64,000 bases of DNA from Picochlorum sp. 'celeri' (lineage: Eukaryota > Chlorophyta > Trebouxiophyceae), in assembly GCA_010909725.1 (NCBI GenBank), contig JAACMV010000008.1, positions 248,001 through 312,000 of the forward strand, read 5' to 3'. The notes beneath the pieces were generated by a model that worked only from the letters and a program-made list of their open reading frames with translations, was not told where the DNA came from and made no database searches. Shown one piece after another: positions 20,858 through 28,909 of the stretch (its first letter is position 1; each line of letters begins with the position of its first letter). The translations under genes and the position numbers were made by a program.

Positions 20858-21852
20858 TCAGGAACACAAAGAACATACAGGTCTCCATGGATCGGTGTCA
20901 TGCCGTCTCATACCCAATGCACCATGGCATCCTGGAGGAATAGGTCCAGACCAGGAATCAGGTGGGTACAATGCTGGCAGTCGTCTCCAGGCACACATCA
21001 CTCTATGAGCAACCTCTCCAACTGATGGCCCATCGTATATATATGGTGGTGACTTTTTCACTGCGACATATGAATCGAGAAGGGCCTTGACCTTGCTTCG
21101 TACCTCTCCTGGGGACCACTGATATCCTTTCTGGACAACCAAATCATATGGTGTATAGGCCTTTTTATCCCCATCTTGGTTGGTTGTGATGGTAGGATCA
21201 GCTCCATGCTGTAGTAAATATTCAAAAATATCGAAAAATGGTGCGTGTTTGTAGTGAATCATTCGGGCACATCGATGGAGGGGAGTCCACCCACCATTCA
21301 ATGACTTTTGATTTATTGGAACACGTTCCTCTTCCACGAGATATTTGACCATATCAAGCCTCCCGTGGTCTACAGCAAAATGTAGCAATGCTCCCGCCCC
21401 TCTGTCCAGTGAAGGAAACCACCACTCCTTGCTTTCTTCTTGGATGCTTTTGAATTCTTCAAGAGTTCCGTTTCGTACTGCTTCGACATACTGCACATGG
21501 ACACCAGCATCACATGATGATGGTGTTTCATCATCATGTAACATTTTCATACCAATACATACCTCGAAAAATGTGTACGCTGGACTAGGGGGCTCTCCAT
21601 ACTCTATCCCTGGCCAGGTGTACCCACAGATGGCCTGCATACCATACTCCTCCTCATGATGAACTCGTGGGCGAATGAGAAAACAATCCACACACAATAT
21701 GATGATGATGATTCACCTGTCGACGTCCTTGCTCGTCCACATATACGCTCGATTCGACACTCGAGTCCTGTTCCGTCCCAACCAAGACTGACGTGTTTGT
21801 TGCCTTCCCTGTCTCTTGTGGTGCCATGTGGGTGCTGGTTCCAGCGATCCAA
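20858..21852 (-). CDS. Ankyrin repeat protein, family not named
   Basis: Proposed exons 21852-21717 and 21663-20858 with a 53-nt GT-AG intron in matching phase (G plus TT), giving about 312 aa. The C-terminal exon alone is well supported. Ankyrin units lie at roughly residues 140-175 (GALLHFAVDHGRLDMVKYLVEEE), 178-220 (GWTPLHRCARMIHYKHAPFFDIFEYLLQHGADP) and 221-260 (AYTPYDLVVQKGY), followed by a Pro/Trp/Cys-rich tail. I do not recognise a named orthologue; the GWTPLHRCA repeat with an insert occurs in several plant and algal ankyrin proteins of unknown role. No membrane segment. The first exon is basic and polar, and could be leader if translation starts at the later ATG. Confidence 0.68.
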
Positions 21853-22087
21853 TGATTGATTGTTAGATGTATCTACCCTCTATATAGCTTGATGGGTATA
21901 TGAGGCGAGCCAATCGTGTCTCTCAGTCAAACACAGGGTTGACTGACACAGGGACATGATTATGTCCATTCATGGAGCAGGCTGCTCTGCTAAAAAAGGC
22001 AATAAAAAATCAGAGGTCGCGGCGTGTATGTTTCAAAATCACAAAATCCATCCAGATTTGTGTGTATTAGAAATATATAAAGTACAA

Positions 22088-22814
22088 ATGGGATCCACAG
22101 GAGTGACTATTGAAGAAGATGCGGCGATACGACTGACATTACACGCTCTGAAGTATCCTCGAGCGAGTTGTAATGGCATTTTGCTTGGTCGTATCGACGA
22201 TGGGGACGTTATTGTGTCTGAAATCGTACCAGTATGTCATACATTTACAACTCTGCCTGGACAGATGGAAATAGCTCTCTGTATGGTTGATAAAGCGTGT
22301 CAGAAGTCAGCTGAGCAGACTGGTATTGTGGGGTATTACCAGTGCAACGAGCGTCTCGGGGATCTTGATCTAGGGCTTGTGGGGCAGAAGATAGCAGACA
22401 CCATTTCTCGGCTGATTTCTGGTGGGAAAGCTGAGGGGGTTGTGCTCATGGTACGTTGTTGGGATGTATTGCTGACCATGCGTACATGTCTTGTTGGTTT
22501 TTCATGGTGACAATCCTGTGCAGTTGGATGGGAAGGCTCTTTCATCTCTTATGGGTATTCTCAATACTAACAATAAGAACAACAATAGTAGTAGTAGCAG
22601 CAGCAGTAGTAGTCCATTTGTGTCGTTGAAAAAGTCTCAAGGGTGGGTGCAAATGGAGAGAGATTGTGTTCGATTGCCATGTGGAAAGGATACATTGGCA
22701 TCGAAATTGAAGCAGTTGATACAAGAGAGAGCTCATGAGGCAATTGTCGACTTTGAAGATCATATGGAGGATATCACACAAGATTGGCTTCCTAAAAGGC
22801 TCTTGTCGCAGTAG
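22088..22814 (+). CDS. EMC8: ER membrane protein complex subunit 8/9
   Basis: Exons 22088-22450 and 22524-22814; phase-0 join, 217 aa, a normal length. EMC8/9 is a soluble MPN-fold subunit on the cytosolic face of the EMC, which inserts transmembrane helices into the ER. Visible features: ALKYPRASCNGILLGR at the start of the MPN core, EIVPVCHTFTTLPGQMEIALCMVD, and GIVGYYQCNERLGD. It lacks the JAMM metal motif, as is usual. Exon 2 opens with LDGKALSS and contains an Asn/Ser run (NTNNKNNN then nine Ser) encoded by imperfect AAC/AGT/AGC repeats, an insertion relative to other species. The frame is open 44 codons upstream, but the ATG at 22088 matches the family start. Confidence 0.88.
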
Positions 22815-22851
22815 TAGTCATGGTGCCTCGTATACACAGATGATATCAGTA

Positions 22852-25800
22852 TTACATACTTGCAAGAGGATTTGCATCGACGGGGACAGCATCATCATCG
22901 GTTTGATCTTTTTTGCCTCCATCGTCTTCGTCCTTTTCTTTACTTTGACCATATCCTAAAGAGCTGCCAGAGAGTTGAGCCAGCATTTGAAGCTCTGATA
23001 AATGATTCTTTCTAAAGCTTCGAATGGTTTCTGCCACGTCGCCTTCTGGTATATTGAGTTCTGAAAGAACAGCAGCACCAAGCTGGAGACTTGGTTCCAG
23101 AACTTCTGGGACGACAGCTGTGGCTCCGGCCTTCTCTAGCATGATCCCTGCTTCAATATCGTGAGCTCTACAGAATGTTTTCACGTGTGGGAAATGCTTG
23201 TGCATTGCCCATACAGATCTGTAATTTGAACCTGGGGTATCTAATGTAATCACAGCACATGCGGCACTGTCGGCACCAATACTGTGCAGGACTGCAGGAG
23301 ATCCAGCATCACCAAAGTAGACTGGCAAGTCATTCGCCTTTCCTTCCTGAACCCGAGCTGCTGATGTGTCCAGAGCAACGAATGGAATCAATTCCTCGCT
23401 CAACATCTGTGCAATGAGCTGTCCTACTCTACCAAATCCTGAAATGATTACATGGCCTTGCATGCCACTCAGCTCTCCTTCCTTGGGAGCCAATGCTTTC
23501 ATATCATTCTTTTCCATAAGTTTTCCAATTTTCCCTCCAAATTCTGCAAGGAATGGAGTCAGTGCCATAGAAAGAGCTACCACAAGGTACATTTCTTTTG
23601 CCAACGCAGCTCCAAAGATTCCCTTGGACACTGCTTCTCCATACAAAACAAATGCAAACTCTCCCCCTGGTGATAACAAAAGACCAGATCGGAAAGCTTG
23701 GACCATGGAAAGGCCGAATGCTTGGCCAACCGCAGTCATAATAGCTACCTTACCCACGATTAACATGGTGATGGCAGCAAGGACACTTTTGAATTTAGCG
23801 ACCAGCAAGCCTGTGCTGATTTCCATTCCTACTGTCATGAAGAAGAGACCCATTAACAGACCTTTGTATGGAGCAATATCACTCTCTACTTGGATATGGA
23901 ATTCTGTTTCAGCAAGGAGTAAGCCAGCCAAAAATGCACCCAAAGCGAGAGATAATCCTGCTACCTGGGTGATGAGTGAGGTTCCCAATACAATGAGCAG
24001 AGTAAGTGCTGCAAAAATCTCTGCATTGTTTGTATCAGCAACTCGTCGATACAATGGTTTGAGCAGAGTTCTGCCTGCGACAATGATGCTTGCCATGCAT
24101 ACGATTGCTTTTATGGACGCAAATCCAATTGCCTTGGCAATTCGAATCAGCCCCTCTGCACCAGCGGCGCCATCTGTGCCTGGTGCAAGCAGAGGAATCA
24201 GCATCAAAAGTACGACGACAGCCAGGTCCTGTAAGAGTAAAACACTGAAAGCAGCTCTACCGTGTCGCGAACCTGTTTCGCCTCTGTCTTGTAACACTTG
24301 CATACCAATGGCTGTTGTAGACAATGCAAATCCACCACCCAAAATGACTGCAGCTGGCCCCCCAAGAGATGGTCCCAGCAACAGGGATGCAATGTACGCA
24401 ACAGCTGCGAGGGTGATGCCAACTTGGGCGGTTCCCATGCCAAACACAAATTTCTGCATTGATCTCAGACGATCGAACGAGAGCTCGAGACCAATGTTAA
24501 AGAGCAAGAAGACAACACCCAATTCTGCCAGGTGGCGGATGGATTCTACATCTTGGATGATTCCCAAAGCATACGGACCAATTAATGCCCCTCCAGCTAA
24601 AAATCCAAGAACTGGTGACCCTCCTGGCAATTTACACACCAATGGCACGGTTATCACCGAAGCAAGCAACAGCCAAATGGTCTCCAGAATGCCTGCTTCG
24701 CTCTCATGAACATGAGGAAGAGGAATCTTTTCCACAATGGCAGCTCCAATACTCCATATCTGAGACAACTTTTCAGCAACAGAACTAAGTGTTTGACTCA
24801 CAGCCATTGCAACATGTTCTTGAGAGAGCAGTACAGCTGCAAACACACATGAGGCGGCAGCAGCAGCAATCAAAAGTCTATGTTTCTGCCAGGATCTGTG
24901 CAACAGATACATCAGCGCTTGCTTCCTGCCTGGAGACATCGACTCCTCGCTACCATCTGTAGACGCCAAAGCATCAGCCTTTTTGGTTTGGGCAACCTGT
25001 TTTGTCTGCTTTGTATCCGTGCTACTGGATGCTTGAGTTTCAGTTTCTTTCTGCTGCTTTGTCTGCTCCTCAGCAGCAGCTGCTGCTGCTGCTGCTGCTG
25101 CTGTAGATTTACTCTTTTTATCAAATTCTTCTTCTCTCCTCTCACTAGAATCGTCAAAATATTTGAGATCTTCCATAGCCTTCAACATGGCACTCTCAGT
25201 TTCATTAGCAACAGTAATATAGTCCATCTCATCCCTGACAGCCTCCTCAGCAGCCTCCATTGCTGCCGCGGCAATACTATCCGCCTTCTCATACGCTTCT
25301 TGAGCGTTTTGTAAACTAATTTCAACTTCTTGAATCTTCTTCTCAATCTCAAGTCGATGCTCTTCAGCATGTGACAGTTCCTCCGTCTTCTCCCACAGCA
25401 AATCTTCCAGAGACTTGGTCGATGAATCCTCTTCAGTCAATTCATCCAAGACATCTAATCTAGACCCATCTTCTTCAGTTTCAATCATCGGATCCTCTTC
25501 CTTCTGAACCGCATTGTCACTGTCCTCCTTGAGCTGCTCTTTCACAGTTGCCACAACATGCCTCAGTGCTACATTCTTCTCTTCCTGAAGCTTCAACTCC
25601 TCCTGAAGCTCCTCCAATCGCTTTTGAATATCTTTCAAATGCGACTCGGCATTCACCGCGAGCTGAGCAACCTCTTGAGCCTCAGCCTCCAATGCCTCTC
25701 TAATCCCTGTAGCTTCCTCCCTCCTCTGATGAGCTCGTTGAACAGCCTCCTTCAGTGGCCTCAGTTCTGGATTCTCAGACATGTCTTCTTCATCTAGCTG

Positions 25801-26085
25801 CTCAATCATCGTAATGCTATCAGCTACAGGAATAGCAGAAGGACCATTGTCAACAGACTCCATAGGACCTCTTTCTCTTTGAGCATCGTTCCCATCTCCA
25901 TTACCTTCCCTGTAGTCTGGGGTTGGCATGCATTTTCGCACCATATTAAATCTATGGTGCATCGGATGAAACACAAAGTGCCTTGAGGGCCTTCCGAGGC
26001 GAGACCCACCCATTGGCCTCGTGGCAGAGGGCCGCATGACAAGGGTCTGTCTCAAAGGCCTCACTTTTCCGCACACAAGCGCCAT
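22852..26085 (-). CDS. KEA: Chloroplast envelope K+/H+ antiporter (KEA1/2 type)
   Basis: 1077 aa, one exon. Basic Arg/His-rich first ~50 residues look like a plastid transit peptide. A long acidic coiled coil follows (~80-320), as in plant KEA1/2, then a run of 12 alanines (~326-337, GCT/GCA repeats at about 25073-25108) and a Gln/Thr-rich linker. The CPA2 antiporter domain (~395-800) has about a dozen membrane segments, including GVVFLLFNIGLELSFDRL and the conserved ion-path pair in LLLQDLAVVV. A C-terminal RCK/TrkA-N domain begins near 875 with the nucleotide loop ISGFGRVGQ. In plants these antiporters exchange K+ for H+ at the inner envelope and are needed for stroma homeostasis and plastid development. 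Confidence 0.93.
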   Translation of the reverse strand: MALVCGKVRPLRQTLVMRPSATRPMGGSRLGRPSRHFVFHPMHHRFNMVRKCMPTPDYREGNGDGNDAQRERGPMESVDNGPSAIPVADSITMIEQLDEEDMSENPELRPLKEAVQRAHQRREEATGIREALEAEAQEVAQLAVNAESHLKDIQKRLEELQEELKLQEEKNVALRHVVATVKEQLKEDSDNAVQKEEDPMIETEEDGSRLDVLDELTEEDSSTKSLEDLLWEKTEELSHAEEHRLEIEKKIQEVEISLQNAQEAYEKADSIAAAAMEAAEEAVRDEMDYITVANETESAMLKAMEDLKYFDDSSERREEEFDKKSKSTAAAAAAAAAAEEQTKQQKETETQASSSTDTKQTKQVAQTKKADALASTDGSEESMSPGRKQALMYLLHRSWQKHRLLIAAAAASCVFAAVLLSQEHVAMAVSQTLSSVAEKLSQIWSIGAAIVEKIPLPHVHESEAGILETIWLLLASVITVPLVCKLPGGSPVLGFLAGGALIGPYALGIIQDVESIRHLAELGVVFLLFNIGLELSFDRLRSMQKFVFGMGTAQVGITLAAVAYIASLLLGPSLGGPAAVILGGGFALSTTAIGMQVLQDRGETGSRHGRAAFSVLLLQDLAVVVLLMLIPLLAPGTDGAAGAEGLIRIAKAIGFASIKAIVCMASIIVAGRTLLKPLYRRVADTNNAEIFAALTLLIVLGTSLITQVAGLSLALGAFLAGLLLAETEFHIQVESDIAPYKGLLMGLFFMTVGMEISTGLLVAKFKSVLAAITMLIVGKVAIMTAVGQAFGLSMVQAFRSGLLLSPGGEFAFVLYGEAVSKGIFGAALAKEMYLVVALSMALTPFLAEFGGKIGKLMEKNDMKALAPKEGELSGMQGHVIISGFGRVGQLIAQMLSEELIPFVALDTSAARVQEGKANDLPVYFGDAGSPAVLHSIGADSAACAVITLDTPGSNYRSVWAMHKHFPHVKTFCRAHDIEAGIMLEKAGATAVVPEVLEPSLQLGAAVLSELNIPEGDVAETIRSFRKNHLSELQMLAQLSGSSLGYGQSKEKDEDDGGKKDQTDDDAVPVDANPLASM

Positions 26086-26455
26086 ATTCTGTATATATTT
26101 ATAAATTTATGATACAAAATGGCCTTATAAAAGAGTATTTCGGCTCTGCTAGGGCGATGTAACGTCGGGGCAGAATTCTGTAGCGTGATGCAATTGAGTG
26201 AGGTACCAGCAAGACTCAATGGGCATCCCTACAAATAGTCCCTGATGTATCAGATTGACACGTGAATTGATTTTGGCTTAATTAGTGAGTCTTCTTTTCC
26301 TTTTTATCCGCCGGTTGGCATGCCTTAAAAAGGAAAAGAAGACCTCCGCATGCGATCCAATCTGTTCATGCATAAAAACCATAGATTCTACGATGATTGC
26401 CCGGATTTGTATTTAAAATACTACTAAAAAAGTATTTAATGACACAGAGGGCATA
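26086..26455. other. Divergent KEA / dehydratase promoter region
   Basis: 370 nt between two divergent starts. Apart from AT-rich stretches its notable content is the perfect inverted repeat at 26289-26343, described separately. No ORF or RNA gene is supported. Confidence 0.5.
26289..26343. repeat. Perfect 18-bp inverted repeat (hairpin-forming)
   Basis: Arms 26289-26306 and 26326-26343 are exact reverse complements (GTCTTCTTTTCCTTTTTA against its mirror), separated by a 19-nt loop. One arm is all-pyrimidine but for its ends, so the hairpin would be purine/pyrimidine-asymmetric. It lies between the divergent KEA and dehydratase genes, 204 nt from the KEA start and 113 nt from the dehydratase ATG. 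No target-site duplication or transposon remnant is evident. Confidence 0.85.
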
Positions 26456-27532
26456 ATGCTTGCTCAACAGAAGTCGATAATACACTCGACTGCCAGTGGA
26501 CTGTCGAGACGCTGCTGTTCTCCTGGAAGTAAAGGAGCGGCAATGCACCTGTGTATAAACCGACCATATATCAAAACACCTAGATGTAGAAGCATCGGTT
26601 CTAGAATGTGTGTACGGGCACAGAACCAAATGTCTTCTTCAGGAGGTGAGAGCAGCAAAGTGGTTGCGTATCAAGGTGTTCCGGGGGCATACAGTGAGAT
26701 GGCGGCGAATCAAGCTTGTCCAGAGTATACGACGTTACCGTGTGAACAGTTTGAAGTAGCGTTTGAAGCATTGTCGCAGTGGATGGCTGACAGAGCCGTC
26801 TTGCCAGTGGAAAACTCACTTGGAGGGAGTATTCACACCGTCTATGATTTATTGCAGCGTTACAAATTTCATATTGTCGGTGAAACGTTTGTTGCTGTTG
26901 ACCATTGCTTGATGGCGCTGCCAGGTGTTGAGAAGGAGGATGTGAAGAAAGTCATGTCTCATCCTCAAGCCCTTGCACAGACGGAAGGATACACAAGAGC
27001 TCTTGGGGTGATTCGTGAGGAAGTTGATGATACAGCTGGGGCAGCAAAAACGATTGCGGAGAACAAGCTCACCGGATGTGCTGCTATAGCAAGTAGAAAG
27101 GCGGCAGAATTGTATGGGTTGAATGTGTTGGATGAAAGTATCCAAGATATGATGGGTAACATTACAAGATTTGTGGTGCTGTCGCGGGACCCAAAAGTAT
27201 CCATGCTATCTGGAGATTCGAGCAACTATAAAACATCCATCCTATTTACTTTAGAAGAAGGCCCTGGTGTCTTATTCAAAGCCCTATCTGTGTTTGCATT
27301 GAGAGATATTAGTTTGACCAAGATTGAATCCAGGCCATTGAGATCGAGCCCACTTGTGTCTGTAGATTTCGAAGATGGAATCAAGGGAAGCTCCGGCTTC
27401 AACTATTTGTTTTATATAGACTTTATAGGGAGTTTACGGGATGAAAATTGCCAGAATGCTCTCAGGCATTTGGAAGAATTTGCCATATTTGTCAGAGTGT
27501 TGGGCTCGTATCCAAGGGATCTGGCCCATTAA
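26456..27532 (+). CDS. ADT: Arogenate/prephenate dehydratase with ACT domain
   Basis: 358 aa, single exon. Converts arogenate (and/or prephenate) to phenylalanine (or phenylpyruvate) in the plastid. The first ~60 residues, rich in Ser, Arg, Cys, look like a transit peptide. The catalytic domain starts at VAYQGVPGAYSE and includes LPVENSLGGSIHTVYDLL, HPQALAQ, AAIASRKAAELYGL, and the NITRF catalytic motif. The C-terminal ACT domain (~262-350) has GPGVLFKALSVFALRDISLTKIESRP, with the Phe-binding ESRP motif intact, so feedback inhibition by phenylalanine is expected. Whether arogenate or prephenate is preferred cannot be judged by eye. Confidence 0.93.
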   Translation: MLAQQKSIIHSTASGLSRRCCSPGSKGAAMHLCINRPYIKTPRCRSIGSRMCVRAQNQMSSSGGESSKVVAYQGVPGAYSEMAANQACPEYTTLPCEQFEVAFEALSQWMADRAVLPVENSLGGSIHTVYDLLQRYKFHIVGETFVAVDHCLMALPGVEKEDVKKVMSHPQALAQTEGYTRALGVIREEVDDTAGAAKTIAENKLTGCAAIASRKAAELYGLNVLDESIQDMMGNITRFVVLSRDPKVSMLSGDSSNYKTSILFTLEEGPGVLFKALSVFALRDISLTKIESRPLRSSPLVSVDFEDGIKGSSGFNYLFYIDFIGSLRDENCQNALRHLEEFAIFVRVLGSYPRDLAH

Positions 27533-27579
27533 TGAATGTAAGATTGCCTTAAAGAAAACATATGTATATACATACAAAA

Positions 27580-28387
27580 TCAGGCTCTGGATAGATATTC
27601 GTCACTTCGGGTATCTACTTTGATCTTTTCTCCCTGTTGGATGAAGAGAGGAACTTGAATAACAGCACCAGTCTCCAATGTTGCAGGCTTACTGCCACCC
27701 TGAGCAGTATTTCCCTTCACTCCTGGATCAGTTTCAACAACCTCCAACTCGACCGTATTAGGCAAGTCCACCGAAATCACCTTTCCATTCCACGTCAGAA
27801 CCTGGACATCCATGCCCTCTTTCAAATACTTGGACCAAGACTCGTCCTCTGGAATTCTAGTCTCTTCATATGTGGTCATATCCATGAATACGTAATCATT
27901 TCCATCGGTATACGTAAATTGACTTTCTTTATTCTCAACACTGGCTAATTCAACCGTTTCCCCTGCTCTCCAGGTCTTTTCCACGGAATTTCCAGTCAAA
28001 AAGTTCTTGAGCTTTGACCTGACAAATGCTGCCCCCTTCCCTGGCTTCACATGCAAGAATTCTGCACGCAAAACAGGCGTACATATCATGTTTCTGTCTT
28101 AAAGTATTACGACAATCGAGGTATAGCAACATCGTACCCACAACTTTGTATGGCTGTCCGTCCATTTCAATAGACATGCCAGTCTTGAAGTCATTTGAGG
28201 ACACTTGGGCTGCTGAGATACACAGACCAAGCCGACGACCCCCTCGCTACACCGATTACATCCACATGATATGTATTCACTCTCAGAATATTGGAAGCAT
28301 CAAAATGCGAAGCGTACCTGAACATCCGAAACCCGCACGAACTGCGACGAATTGACAGTCAAGAAAGCGCTTTGGCGCAGACTGCAT
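27580..28387 (-). CDS. efp: Translation elongation factor P, plastid-targeted
   Basis: Exons 28387-28318, 28212-28138 and 28061-27580; both joins are GT-AG and keep phase, giving 208 aa. EF-P relieves ribosome stalling at polyproline by binding next to the peptidyl-tRNA. The join between exons 2 and 3 rebuilds [19 protein letters not shown], the N-terminal KOW-like domain with the tip residue normally modified (the K of the PGKGAA loop). Two OB domains follow and the protein ends at [17 protein letters not shown], the bacterial EF-P ending, not eIF5A. Exon 1 and the start of exon 2 form a short basic leader ([10 protein letters not shown]...), so a chloroplast location is inferred. Confidence 0.93.
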
Positions 28388-28634
28388 TGCCTCCTGCAAC
28401 CACACATATTACACGTTATCTCATGTAGATGGGATATATGGGACACATCATGGACCAAGGCGACGCACGTGACATGTGCCATACTGGTGGACTAGAAGGT
28501 GAAGAAATGTGTCTTCTTTACAGGATGCTCAAATGTGATGAGCACAGTAATCTTAAAATTTTAATTACTTCATGTATACATGCCGGATCGTCCCCATATC
28601 CTCTGGTCTCGGCGCATCGGCGTCATTCAATGCT

Positions 28635-28642
28635 GCAGCCAG
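28635..28642. repeat. Left target-site duplication of hAT element
   Basis: GCAGCCAG, identical to 31623-31630. Eight base pairs is the hallmark length for hAT transposases. Fully intact on both sides, so the insertion is probably young. Confidence 0.95.
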
Positions 28643-28909
28643 TAGGCTTGGGTCATCGGCATAGCGGGCTCCCGGCATAGCGGCTCGCTATGCCGTAGTC
28701 TATGCTATGCTATGCCGTTTTTTATGGCCCGATATGCTATCTCAGAAGACCCTCCGGTCGAAAGGTGCTTTCAATGGGAGATATGAATTTGGTCGCGCAT
28801 CCAAATTTGAAACACAGATTTCACCATAATATGACTTTATGTCTCCATATGTTATATTACTTTACATAATATGTCATTAGAAAGATTCTGATAGGCGTGG
28901 TTTGTCGAA

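Noticed and set aside
23366..24709. 447-codon ORF opposite the KEA antiporter
   Set aside because: Antisense shadow of the membrane domain caused by codon bias, not a gene.
28388..28634. Possible left-hand transposon remnant beyond the hAT boundary
   Set aside because: The 8-bp duplication and the matching terminal repeats fix the boundary at 28643; the sequence left of it is the old kinase 3' end and the EF-P promoter.
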